A model generated the notes under the pieces. That model was given only the letters and a program-made list of their open reading frames with translations, ran no database searches and was not told where the DNA came from. Shown in pieces: positions 1 through 11,439 of a DNA stretch of 64,000 nt. The DNA lies in contig CM034100.1 of the NCBI GenBank assembly GCA_019914945.1, positions 13,217,096 to 13,281,095 on the forward strand, given 5' to 3'. A program made the position numbers and the translations under genes. Source of the stretch: Typha latifolia. Lineage: Eukaryota > Streptophyta > Magnoliopsida > Poales > Typhaceae. Position 1 is the first letter of the stretch. Each line of letters starts with the position of its first letter.

Positions 1-1655
1 TACATTTATCATGCATCTTTGGTACAAACTACTTAATTTGAAGCCTAAATTATAGTATTTCTTCCTTTAAACCCCATATATAGTGAAGAAACAAGGAAGA
101 ATCCCACTTTAATTTGCACCATTTATGGCATGAGGGGTTAGTAATTAAACAGTGAAGTGCGGTAAGAGAAGAAAGTAATATTATTGCATGAATATTTTGC
201 TAGCTATTACTGGCTATATGTTAATGCTAATAAGTACAACATATTTATAAGGATTGAGTAGATCGCTAACTGAAATTAATGAACTAGGTCTTTACTGAAA
301 TTAATTTCAATATTAAATGAAAGAAATATTTGAGATCGACTCCATTATTGTACTGATTGGCTATTATTATAATATTATGTAGTCCTTTCATCTCTAGTTA
401 GTTGTTAAAAAAAATGAGGAAAGTCGATAAGCTTATCCTTAAATTTGTACGTACTTTCTAATTAATTACAAATATTTTTATCTTTAAAACGATAAACTCA
501 TTCTCTTATACTTGCTACTAGTCGACTTTATATCATACATAAAGAATGATATCTACTTCTCTAAAGTCAAATGTTTCTAGTAGTACGTATACGTGAGGAT
601 GAGATACATCCGCAAGTACAATTACTTGATTTACTCCTTCCTTGATCTCTTCTTGGAGATTACTTTTATCATATCATCAATATTGGATCCTAATAAGTGA
701 ATTTAAAGAACAAGAAAGAAGTAGTTTCATCGTCAGTTCTCTATATACCTATAAATTTCTTCAGAAATTCTTGAAGTGTATGTATGGATGAGGATAGTAA
801 TATAATCCACCACTTTAGCAACCTCCACAAGAGTTGGAAGTTGTGTAACAAAGCCAATGTTGTACATTTGTACATACACCACCTTCATCATTAATTGTAC
901 TTCTCTATTGTACTTCTCTCTCTCTATATATATATAATTTTTAAATTTTTTGCATAAGTATCATTACGTTCCTAAAATATTATAATCTCCATCAAAGCCA
1001 GTGAGCCCTTTCAAAATGGCAATTACATCACTTAAATTTAACTAATCATAGTTAAAAATGAACTTAAAATGCAATTATATATATAATGAGATGCATGGTA
1101 CATGTAATAGAATCTTTAGGAGCTTTATATAATTGTCACCTTTTTTTTTTTTGAAATATCGTAATTATCATTATATTCTTTCAAAAATTATAATTGCTAT
1201 CGAAATTGTTGAGCCCTTTTAAATATACAATTATATTAGTTAAATTTTGTCCTTAAATATATGACTTGAAATTGTTTTAAAGCTATATTAGTTAATCAAA
1301 ATATAGTATAGGAAAAAAAATAGTAATTATATTTTGCACTCTAAACTTGAAGAATTAAAAGTACTTTAGTAATTCGTATGTTTTTATTAATTATAATGAT
1401 CATCAATTAAGAATATTTTATAAATATTCTGTTAAATGACACTTATAGTACTTTTAGAAAGAGATAAATTATTAAGGTCTTTTACATATGCTCTGTACTT
1501 TTTTATTATCATATTCGTGAACCATATACTGAATTTTTGTTATCATATACATGAATATTTATATTAGTTCAGAGAAGAGAATGCATGTGGGTAATAAATA
1601 AAGTTTAAAATTAAAAAAAAATGTAAAAAATAGTGATAGTTAAAGGACCGAAGTG

Positions 1656-1692
<37 letters not shown>

Positions 1693-2040
1693 TACATATA
1701 TCATATGGGTACCTAACCATGTGATATTGCATGTGAAAAATAGGAGTTAATTTGTATACTTACTCCCTCAAACCCAAACACCATGCATTAAATTAAATTT
1801 AAATCTACGTGGAGATAATATTAATCTAAGCAGACGTGCGGAGCTCTACTTTCCTCGGAAGCATGCAATATTTTTGTCTACAGACTTAAAATAAATTAGA
1901 ATTTTATATAATAAAAAAAGAGAGGATTTAGTGCATGCACAAGTGAAGAGCTTGTGGTTGGCATGCTCCCTTGATTTCCTATATTTAGGTGAGTCGAATT
2001 TGATTCATTTGTTTAGATTGTAGAATCATTAGATCAGATC
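1..2040. other. AT-rich intergenic DNA, no gene seen
   Basis: I see no coding sequence here: every frame is broken by frequent stops. The stretch around 950-1300 (long A/T runs, a phrase close to TGAGCCCTTT, and ATTAGTTAAA-type words) resembles 60820-61080, so it may be a decayed AT-rich repeat. Around 2040-2260 there are GAGCTTGAGC/GCTCGGCTCG words like those in the hAT miniatures near 19.3 and 51.4 kb, suggesting an eroded relative. Confidence 0.6.
1661..1690. repeat. (AT)15 microsatellite
   Basis: An uninterrupted AT dinucleotide run of about 30 bases inside intergenic DNA. No other feature is attached to it. Confidence 0.95.
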
Positions 2041-2324
2041 AAGGTCTGAAAGACTCAGTATATATACTCTAAATCAAGATTGATTCAATTCAAGGTTGAT
2101 TTAATTATCAAGATCGAAAGTAGGCTCAAATTGAACCAAAAGGAGATGAGCTTGAGCTTGATTATATGAATTAGGCTTGAAGTTCAATCTCAAGCCAAAC
2201 TTGAACATAGCTCGGCTCGATTAAGCTTGGCTTAGTTGAACATAGCTTGAGAAGGCTAAAGAAAAACCTTTAGAGAGTGAAAGTAAAAAACATTTCTTCT
2301 TTTAATTTCATATATAATGATTCT

Positions 2325-2728
2325 GTGTTACGAATTAGATCTAGATTAATATAAACATAAGAAAATTATAGTACTTTAATAAGAAATAGCCTAGGATTCT
2401 AATGGTTTTAGTTTCACATGAATTCAAAATCGAGGTAAAAAGTTAAAATTAAAATAGTGGGAAAACGTCAAAACTGGATAGAGTTGTAAATATCCGACGT
2501 TGCGACGGTTGTTAGAGGTAGCAGACGGCTAAGGGTGGTGGTGGCATTAAAATAGGGTGACTCTTGGAAGAAGATGGTGGCCATAGTTTGGGTGCTTTGA
2601 AGGGATCTAAAGTTACCATTTACTCCTATAAAGATAAGAATGATCTAATGACTGCAAATAAAGATAAATAATAATAATAAATTAGTTAAACTCAAGATTC
2701 ATTCAATAATAATAATCAACCAATGACC
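2325..2728 (-). repeat. decayed LTR copy 1 of the Ty3 relic
   Basis: Shares with 7365-7945 the order: a phrase near TCTAATGGTTTTAGTTTCAC, then GAGGT-AAAAGTTAAAA, then a GTTTGGGTGCTTTGA phrase, then ACTCAAGATTCATT. It ends where the next TGTTATGAA start begins, so copies 1 and 2 are head to tail. Confidence 0.6.
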
Positions 2729-3205
2729 TGTTATGAACCAAATCTCAACCAATATGGAAGTAAAAAAATTACGAAATTTTTTGTGGTGGTAGCCTCGTGA
2801 ATTAGAGTTCTAATGGCTTTTGATTCAATCAAAGGTCAAGATAGAAAATTAAAAATAAAACAGTAGAAGTAGGTCAACACAAGAAAAATTAGTAAATACT
2901 CGATAGAGGATGGTGGCTAGGATTTGAGTCTTGAAGGTGGATATAGGGTTACGATCTACTCCTACGAAGATAAAGACGATTTAACTGGTATAATAAAATA
3001 TAAAGGCAATAAGAATAAATTGGTTAAACTCAAGATTCATTCCACATAGTTATCTCATGACCACTCCTATTTATATAGATAAAGTCTCAACGGATTGGAT
3101 CCACAGTAGATTATCCATTTTATTTAAATTTAAAAATAATAAATAAATTAGACTAATTGACTCGACTCGACCCACGTAGTCAAATCATAATAATTCACCA
3201 CGCTT
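2729..3205 (-). repeat. decayed LTR copy 2 of the Ty3 relic
   Basis: Starts TGTTATGAACC and ends in a phrase near ATTCACCACGC. The section with CCACTCCTATTTAT and GACTCGACTCGACCC matches 5210-5375 and 7805-7925. Confidence 0.65.
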
Positions 3206-4520
3206 TTAACATCTTGTCCTTAAAGTGACTAGTAAGCGAGATAGATCTTTTGGCTCACGTCATGCTCATGGATCCATGAATCTACATGTAGGTCTAGCTC
3301 AGTCAACTAATGAGGGTCCACCGAGTCATTCCATCAATCATCATTGGGCTTGTACTAGGGCCCCAAGCCGTGGTCCTAAGTTCCCAATTGGTTCATGGAA
3401 GGTAATTGAGCCAAATCATGATAATTAAGCATGCCTTGATCTCTCTACTCAATAGCTAAAACCTAACCCTAGGGCTAAAAATATTTTTTAGCCTATGAGG
3501 GCCGTTATGGGCTGCATGGGCGTCAGTGACAACTGCGCAAGGTTGCTGGCTGGTGGTAATCGACGTCCAATGGGTCCTCGCAACGGTGAGCAATAGTGAA
3601 AGTTGAAAACCAAGCTCGAGCTCGGGTTGCTACAGTGGTAGCCATAGCACATTGCTAGCGGGTCCACCAACCTCGGTTGCTATAGTTTGTGGCCATGGCT
3701 TTACTATAGTGGAGTAGAGGCGGTAGAGACCCCCAACGAAGCCACCCGATATGGCTTGGCTTGAGTGATATCACCACGAGTGTGGCCGTCGGATTCGGCC
3801 ATGCAACAATCTCTAGAGATTATGGTGGCCACCATTGGATGGCCATCAACCCACGGAAAACGATCGTGGCCGTCGTTGGTTGCTAGAAAGTCGGACCCAA
3901 GCCCACAAAGCTCAAGTCTGTTGTAGTGGAGAGAGTCACCGTAAGCGGTTTGTTGGCCATCTCCTATGGTTGCCGCCAGCTTAGCTCAGTTGTGGGGGTC
4001 TCGTGGAAGGGACTGGACGTGGTGATTTGGGCCGAGATTGCTTGGATCGCCACTAGTTGAAAACTAGGGTCTTCAGCCCTAACTTTCACCATGGTGGAGA
4101 AGACGACTTGAAAGCCACTACTACGGGTGACTCTAGCATGACTGAGGCAGCTGGGAGGGTCTATAAGGGCAAAGGGGTATCCACCATGGTTGAAGGAGGG
4201 GTTGAGGCTGCGAGTTGGGCCAGGTCGTCCCCTTCTTCACGTCTTGTATTATTCTCGCAATAGGGGGTCGTTTCGGCTGTGACAAGTAGCAAGGGCTAGT
4301 GGTGTAGTCTATCTAGGATAGCTGTTGTTGCTTCTTGGAGAACCATTTCGATCCTCTCAATGCTTTCCATGTCTTACTTCTTGTATCCGCGTATCTCCTT
4401 TATAGATTCACGTATTGCCATCGCCCACACGGGTGGCTTATCGCTTGTAGTTGCTGTTGGTGGTGGTGGCGCTGAGAAAACCTCCACGAGGATAGAAACA
4501 AGATCTTGATCCTCCATGGG

Positions 4521-5106
4521 TAAGGGTGAAAACGATTCGACGTAACCCGCTATCGTGCCCTATTCGGATCGAATTTGGATAAAAAAAATTTCTATTAGAT
4601 ACAGATACGGATTCGGATATAGATAGAAAGTTTTTTTTAAAAAAAACTAGATACAGATTCAAATACGGGTCGAATATAATTTTCGAATTCGGATATGGAT
4701 ATCGAATATCTGTTTATCTGCATATTTTTTGAAATGATTTATAATTTTTAGTTTGCTTATTTAAATAGTGAATATTGATATTGTTACTAATAATGTGTTG
4801 TATATTATTTGTAGAGATTAACTTTGCTAATTTTTATATGTATTTAACATGCAAGAAATTTATATTTTAATATTTTGTGTTAATTATCTCTAAATAAAAT
4901 ATTATAATTTATTTAAAATTCAATCAACATCCGTTTAAAATTCGATCATCTATCCGAAAATTATCTGTATCCATTTAGTTAGGATATGGTTTTAAGTAGT
5001 GCTATCCGTCTAATATCTATATCGAATTCTGTATCTAGACCAAAAATATGGATCCCAATATGGGTTACACATTATACAATCTATATCCGATTCATTTTCA
5101 CCCCTA
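4521..5106. mobile_element. hAT-type miniature element inserted in Ty3 relic
   Basis: A 586-bp element flanked by perfect 8-bp duplications TCCATGGG (4513-4520 and 5107-5114). The ends are inverted: TAAGGGTGAAAACGATTCG at the left, and a right end whose reverse complement starts TAGGGGTGAAAATGAATCG. The interior is AT-rich with GATACGGATTCGGATAT-type words and no ORF of substance. The paralogous internal region near 7297-7330 has the same flanks (CTTCCATGG followed by TTCTTC-AATCTTGTGTTAA) without the insert, so the empty site can be read in the same window. 8-bp duplications and short inverted ends are hallmarks of hAT transposons. Confidence 0.85.
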
Positions 5107-5170
5107 TCCATGGGTGATTATTCTTCGTTTGTCTTCTTCGATCTCATGTTAACCATCAATCGAGGAACAT

Positions 5171-5184
5171 CAACTCTGATACCA
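5171..5184 (-). other. primer-binding site (tRNA-iMet type)
   Basis: The minus strand reads TGGTATCAGAGTTG immediately inside an LTR-like segment ending AACAT. This matches the common plant retrotransposon PBS complementary to the initiator methionine tRNA 3' end. Confidence 0.75.
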
Positions 5185-5186
5185 AT

Positions 5187-5380
5187 GTTATGTTCAGATC
5201 AATCCAGATTAGGTTCATAAGATGACCACTCCTATTTATGGGAGTAAAGTCCTAGCAGATGGGATCCATAAGCAGATTATCCACTCTAATTCAAAATTAA
5301 AGACAATAAGTAAATTAAACCAGCTAGACTAGACTTGGTTGACTCGACCCATATGATCAGATCTTATCAATCCACTACGC
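5187..5380 (-). repeat. short (internally deleted) LTR copy 3 of the Ty3 relic
   Basis: Begins TGTTATGTTCAG in plus-strand reading and ends ATCAATCCACTACGC. It shares the CCACTCCTATTTATGGGAGTAAAG section with the other copies but lacks the middle part, leaving about 190 bp against about 470-580 bp elsewhere. Confidence 0.6.
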
Positions 5381-5689
5381 TTCTAAAATCTTGTCCTCAA
5401 GGTGACTAATCATTCACATCATTGCACTCGTGCAGCCAATCGTGCCAATCAATGGACTCGGGTTCATCCTCTTCGAGTCCGCCTAAGAACATGACATGGA
5501 CTAGCTGGCGCTTATATTTTATGACCGAGAGTAAAATGACTATCAAAGTAAAAACACAAGTTTTTCTTTCTATGCTCCTCCAAGTCATTGGGTAAAAAGT
5601 GGCTTGAGATATGTTGGCGATTGGGTTGAGCCATTTATGTGTATTGAGCTGAAATAGTAGGAGTCGGCTCAAGTGGGTCCTAGGTGAGT

Positions 5690-6215
5690 CACTTTCCTCC
5701 TTTCTATTTACGAAGTCGGTACGGCTGGTCCAACTTCGACTCCATCAGTACAGCTAGGGAGAAAATCTCATCATAAGTAGTGGGACTTAGAGCCTTGACT
5801 GCAGCATGAATGTCAAGCCTTAGCCCACTAATGTAAGTACTCTTTAGAGCCAACTCCGACCAGTTAGTGACTCGATTGCAGATTTATTTAAATTCCTCCT
5901 GATAAGCTTGAACTATTATTGACTGAGTCAACTTAGTCAACATAGCTTGGAAGTCTCGTACTGGGTCGGATCAAACCAAGCACAAATTGTATCAACGAAG
6001 TCCTACCAAGACTCGAATGGTCGAATCTACTCTGCTAAGTGGTACCACCTGATTGCCACGCCCTCTAGGTGAAATGATGCGAGCTAAACCTTCTGGTGGT
6101 TGGGTATGCCATGGTACATCAAAAACTGCTCCACTATGTAGGTCCAGTTTAACAAGTCTCCTCCTAAAAATTTTGAAAAATCAAGCTTGACAATCCAAAC
6201 TTGGATCCATAATGT
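5690..6215 (-). pseudogene. Ty3-type gag relic
   Basis: In broken minus-strand frames the conceptual translation carries the retrotransposon gag pattern. A tryptophan/aromatic start (NWTYIVEQF) is followed by ASFHLEGVAIRWY, then YQEEFK, then a LKSTYISGLRLDI stretch. This order is that of plant Ty3 gag domains. Several in-frame stops and frame changes show that it is not functional. It lies 3' of the PBS at 7351-7363 in element orientation, as expected for gag, but no protease, reverse transcriptase or integrase follows before the next LTR. Confidence 0.7.
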
Positions 6216-7350
6216 GGCCTGCCATCATGGGCCAAGTGAACTCATGATTGATGCTGGTCACATGGGTCATAGGCCCATGTGACAGGCTCACATCGTGCCT
6301 GGTCTACATACTAGTTCGGGTCAGTCTAATGGCGTAGGTCCACCAGGTCATTCCACCAATCATCCTCAGGCTCATACTTAGGCTCGAGGTCATGCTCATG
6401 AGCCCCAAACCGGTTCACATGAGGTGGTCGATCGATGCCGGCAGTAGCTAAGGTGCGTCACCAACGGGTCCACCGACCCCCGACAGCTACGGATGGGGCT
6501 TAAGGCCCCAACTATAATGGATCGACAATGGTAGAAAACCTCAATGAAGTCACCCCGACAAACGGGTAGCTCCCATTAGTGGTAACCATTGGACTCAACC
6601 ACCAGGTGATAGCCGACTGTTGCAGTGGCCACCATTGGTTTGTCATCGACCCAAGGAAGCCAGCCGTGATCGCTGGTGATTGTGGAAGCGTCAGAACCGC
6701 AGGTACCAGCTGCAAGTTTGTTGAAGCGATAAATGTCTTCGACGATGGTCGTTCAGTCGGTGCTAGACCAAACGGTAGCCATGGTTCTAGTCTGAGGAAG
6801 ATAGTGGGCGTGGCAATTTGGTGGGCATGACTGGATCACCATCAGTGGAAAACTAAAGTTTTAGGCCTTAGTTTCCACTGCATTAGGGAAGACAACATCG
6901 ACCCTTGTGCTGATGGCTGCTCTGGCATTGCTGTGGCGATGGTCGGGGTCTGCATTGGTAGGAGGGCCTCTACTCAACCGGAGGAGAGGTTGAGGTCGCG
7001 GTTTGGGCCAGCTCGTCCCTTCCCTCACAGTTTGGATTATTCTCGCCATGGGGGGATGTTTCAACCGTGGCTGATAGCGCTGACAACGCAGGGTGGTAGT
7101 GGGTGACTAGTAGGGCCTCTACCAAAGCCTAGATTAAGCCCTTAAGGGAGGTTTGCATCTCTTTCATTAATTTTCTTAATAAAGTCCACATATTCTATCA
7201 AGGCTTCTGCCCACGCGAGTGGTTTGTCGCTGGCAGTTGTTGGTGGTGGAGTTGGCGCTAGAGAAATTCCCATAGGAACATAAATGAGTTCTTATCTTCC
7301 ATGGTTGTTCCTTCTTCAATCTTGTGTTAATCATCGGCCAATGAATGGTG

Positions 7351-7363
7351 GCTCTGATACCAC
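7351..7363 (-). other. primer-binding site (tRNA-iMet type)
   Basis: The minus strand reads TGGTATCAGAGCC next to the LTR-like segment 7365-7945. Same class as 5171-5184. Confidence 0.75.
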
Positions 7364-7364
7364 T

Positions 7365-7945
7365 ATTATGAACTAGATCGATTTGGACGTAAGTAAATTA
7401 TGATATTTTTGGAGGTACTTTGAGTTAAAGCTCTAATAGCTTTGGTTTCACGTGAATAAGAAGTCGAGGTGAAAAGTTAAAAATAAAACACTAGAAAAAT
7501 GTTAGAACTAGATAAATTTGTAAAAATCTAACATTGCGGCGGTTATTAAAGGGTGGCAAACGACCACAAGTGGTAGTAGACTGCCGTAAAGTAGGGTGGC
7601 TTGTGGAGAAAGATAGTGTGCTATAGTTTGGGTGCTTTAAAGAGATCTAGGGCTACCATTTACTCCTGCAAAAATAAAGACAAAGACAATCTAATGACTA
7701 TGATAAAACATAAAGGCAAAAATAATAAGTTAGCTAAATATTTAGTCAAAGAAAAAGCTAGCTAAACTCAATATTCATTAGACGATAATAATAATCCACC
7801 CATTACTACTCCTATTTATAATAGTAAAGTTCTAATGAATCCGACCCATTACTACTCCTATTTAAAATTAAAGATAATATGCAAATTAAACTAGCTAAAC
7901 TTGACTCGATTGACTTGACCTGCATGAGAGGATCGTATCAATGGA
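7365..7945 (-). repeat. LTR copy 4 of the Ty3 relic (5' LTR in element orientation)
   Basis: The longest LTR-like copy. It shares the GTTTCACGTGAAT, GAGGTGAAAAGTTAAAA, GGGTGCTTTAA and CTACTCCTATTTA phrases with the three others and abuts the PBS at 7351-7363. A duplicated CCCATTACTACTCCTATTTA phrase occurs near 7800 and 7848. Confidence 0.6.
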
Positions 7946-9759
7946 TTTTCCGGTCATCTCTATCAGGTCTTTACTGTTCTCTTTTGGAGGAAGAGCTCTT
8001 AATTAAATATATACATTTTTGACCAGATTTGAGTTCAAATTAATATCTAATCATCATTTTAATGAACTTCTAATCTGGGCAGCTCAAATGGAAGATGATG
8101 AAGACCACAACTTAGATATAAATTTGAGCTTCTTATTGCATGTCTCTTCTAGATATAAATTAGATTCTAAAACCAATACTGAGTTTAGAGAATCATCAAG
8201 GTAGTTTTATGGTATTTATGGGTAAAACTGTAACAAATATTCAATCACATACACATATGTTCATATACCAGTACACAAGTGAGCCTCATAAGGTATCCAT
8301 TTATACTCAATCCTGGAAGTATTAAACAATACATCTATGACCATAAGATTACTATTAATCAGAATTAGATGTAATCGTAAATAACAATCAATTCAGAATC
8401 AGTGTTTGGTGCATCTGGATACATCTCAGAAGTCGAGGTATTGTACACCTAAAAGCATTTGCTCATGTCTACAATGAAGGAAGAACTCCTAGAAATAAAC
8501 AGAGGTTAAATCCAACAAGCTGAATATGAGTTCCTCCATGCTTTGTGAGATGATTCATTCTGTTTCAAGATTTAGAAGCATGCATGGATCCAGAAGCTCC
8601 TGTATTCCTCTCTAATTCATCTCAGGCTAGCAAACAAGCAGCAGTTCGCCTAGGAAGCCTGGTTCGCAATAATGGCCATGACCCTTCTTGCCAACATAGG
8701 TATACACTAATGTAATATGACCCTCAAACATGAAACTACCATAAAAACTCTTGAATAGATCTATGACTTTGAAAATCGACGAAGATCAATATAATTAATG
8801 TCCAAAGTGTTGCACAATTGTACAGAAGTGTCGATAAATAACGATACATTGAAGAAGGTACCTCTGCTATTTTCAACTGCCCAGTAAAAAAAAAAGACTG
8901 TGCCCTCTAGTTAGTAGTCCAAGAGACCCATCCTGCAACTTCTAAATAGAAAATCCAGTTAACAGATGCAAAGAGAAATAAAATCAAACCAAAGAGAACC
9001 TTTACTTGAGAAGCACACAGAAGGTATACTAATAAGAAAGGAAATAACATCTGAAAAATGGAGCCACTCATCAATGCTCATATAAACTAAAGAAAGAAGA
9101 GAACAATAGTCTTATAAATACATATAAGCACAACATACTTGCAATAAGGTAATGCAGATGCCACATTCAATTGGAATTTCTGTTGTCTGCCACTAAATTT
9201 AAAGACGAATAGTGCTGGCTAAGCATCTAGAACAAATGAGCTGTGCAAGAAGATCAAAATCCAACATACATGACATGTGTGGTGACATTTCCGATATACA
9301 AAACACTGCACAAACAACACTAGCATCTAAACAAAAACAGCTTAGTGAAGGCAACATGTATGAGGACACACAGCAAAGTAAGAGACATGTAAGTCCCAAA
9401 ATATCTTGCAGTTCCACCAGAAACTGTTGGATTTCAAAAAATATAGCCAAAAAAATAAATAAATAAACAACAAGAAAAAGGAAGTATTTGAGCTGTCAGA
9501 ACAAAGAGGTCTACTAGAGCAAGAAAAAAGCTGTGGGGAAGAAAATCCAGAAAACTCTACCTACTCAATTTCTCATTAAAGATCAGCTTTTACCCACTCA
9601 ATATCATTCTGCAAACATTTGCTTATTCCTCTGGTAACAAGCATTTTATCTATATATAAATGTAACCATACAAATGATCATATAATACAGAAGGTTTTGG
9701 CTTTTAGACACAATTGAATCAGAGGATTCTGGCCTTCCACAATCATGATTGATAAATAA
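7946..9759. other. intergenic DNA, no supported gene
   Basis: ORFs up to about 84 codons occur here on both strands, but none resembles a known family and the opposite-strand pairs overlap. Moderately AT-rich. It lies 3' of the DCP5-like fragment on the minus strand and could include its decayed continuation. I could not recognise the FDF or RGG part of that family here. Confidence 0.4.
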
Positions 9760-10460
9760 ATCAACATAACAAGGATAGTCCAGCCTACATTCTGAGAGGT
9801 CTGCTTAGGCAATAGCAATATAGACTCCTTGGTTACAGCTGGAGCATGCATTGATGGTTCAAGTGATAGCAGTTTACTGTGATTATACTGTGGTTCTGTT
9901 CCTGTATCTGTATGGGTTGTACGCAAGGGCTGAGATGAAGGATTCTTCAAGGGAACAGTCTGCGGAAGTTCATGTGGTCGTGAGAGGACTCACGGAGATG
10001 GTGCAGAAACTGAACTAATAGGAGAGTTATTTTGTAAAATATATTCTGATGTCTTAGGAGCTAATATACTTGCTGAAGTAGGCACGAACTTTGGTGCAAT
10101 GTACTAGATGTGATCATCTAGTAACAGAAGATTGCAGTAAAGGAGGAGGAGGAATCTCTCACACATTCTAAAATCAGAAGGTAGAGATGCACAGGATATT
10201 GCAAAGGCTGTTGCATAGAATCAGGAATGGACAATCCAGGGTGGTGGCGAAACACAGGTGGTTGGTGCAAATGAGGTAATCTGCTTGATGGTGCATCATA
10301 TACCTGCCAGTACATTGGTGAGGCTGCAAGTCCATAGCCATTTTAAGATGGAGGTGCAGGTAAGGAGCCCCATGATTCTAAAGTTTCAACTGACTTCTAT
10401 GGAAATAATATCCGTTACAGTTCTACATCTAACCTAAGGCAAGCTTGAATTTGTTGGTAC
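9760..10460 (-). pseudogene. DCP5: fragment of a DECAPPING 5 (LSM14/RAP55)-like gene
   Basis: Minus-strand conceptual translation gives ESWGSLPAPP, a stop, then NGYGLAASPMYWQ, RLPHLHQP, PGLSIP and SMQQPLQYP, in the order of the proline/glutamine-rich middle of plant DCP5. That family has a YWQGYY...GLP.LHQ...PPGLSMP...QQPLQYP core. Downstream, SAPSP, a stop, HELPQTVPLKNPSSQPL and LLPKQTSQ follow the same family order. At least three in-frame stops are present (for example in 10330-10345 and near 9985), and neither the LSM domain nor the FDF box is recognisable. The family represses translation and promotes mRNA decapping in P-bodies. This copy looks like a broken partial duplicate. It could instead be poorly spliced exonic remnants of an old full gene. 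Confidence 0.65.
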
Positions 10461-11439
10461 AGGATGTGAAACTGCATAAAAGGCACAAAAATGAGCCACA
10501 ACCAGGGGATATTACACCAGATGCACAGCATTGTATAGTTTTACCTAAATAATAGCTGGCCTATTGTATATGGAAGTAGCTTGAACTGGCGATGAGGACT
10601 TATATTGCAACTCCGGCAGAAGTATAAATTTGTGGAATCACAGTGCAGCAAAATATCAGAACAACAATAACAACCACGACACAAATGATGATGAAGTAAA
10701 GCCTTCAATCCCAAATTTTTTGGGGGTCGGAAAATTGGATCCTTTTCCTCCAATCTCCATTCATCTCAATTTAGATAAAGTCAAATAATAAACAAATCTC
10801 AAAAGTACTAGATAGGTCATACTATGCAAAGAATGCTAGAATTGAAGAAAGTTCCACCTTTCGCTACTGCATCAGAGGTCAAATTTCTTTTCTATTCATG
10901 GATTCATGGGCATGCAAACCAGACTTTTCAGTTTCGGTTGGGGTATCGGCCGAAACGGGTTGGGATGGTTTGATGTCCCTACTCTCCCAGCCATCTCTCT
11001 TGCTCTCTCTCTCTCTTTTCTCTTTGTTTCTCTCTTTTCTCTTCTTTTCACCTCTTCCAAAGTTTCACCACTGACAACCTCAACCTTCTGCGACGTTCTC
11101 TGATTAAAATCTGACAACCTCAAGTGAGTTTTTTTTATTTCTTTTTCAGTTTTTAATTCTTCTCTCTCATTCCCTCTTTTTTTTCCTCCCACGATTAGCT
11201 GTAGTAGTTTCTGCATAGCAGCTACAGCAGCAGCAGCAAAGAGTTTGAGAGGGGGGAGGAAAGCGAGGAAAGAGAAGGAACAGAGAATTAAAAAAAATAA
11301 AAATAAAAATGAGAGAGGTTTTATTTTCTTAAATTTAAAATTAATTTATATTTTATTTTAATTTTTATTTATGTTTACTTATAGTGAAAAACTAAAAATT
11401 GAAATGGCTTTAAAAGAGAAGTCACATGATATCGACATC

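Larger units (their letters stand above)
2325..7945 (-). mobile_element. two tandem LARD-like Ty3 (gypsy) retroelement relics
   Basis: Read on the minus strand, this block is LTR - PBS - internal - LTR - PBS - internal - LTR. Two primer-binding sites of the tRNA-iMet type (TGGTATCAGAG) lie on the minus strand at 7351-7363 and 5171-5184. Four LTR-like segments begin (plus-strand reading) with TGTTATGAA-like words at 2325, 2729, 5187 and 7365. The internal regions (about 5390-7350 and 3210-5170) are alike but hold no intact ORF. Just inside two of the LTRs a minus-strand phrase encoding LEDK recurs (near 5395 and 3218), as at the end of many Ty3 pol genes. A gag relic sits at about 5690-6215. 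I infer two decayed copies sharing a middle LTR, produced by tandem insertion or unequal recombination. Confidence 0.65.

Noticed and set aside
6579..6830. 83-codon plus-strand ORF and antisense partner
   Set aside because: They fall in the non-coding internal region of a Ty3 relic whose paralogous copy (3500-4100) does not keep the frame.
10541..10753. 70-codon minus-strand ORF containing PKNLGLKALLHHH
   Set aside because: The PK-LGLKALL phrase is a common translated plant repeat motif rather than a protein domain. No start, intron or family support.
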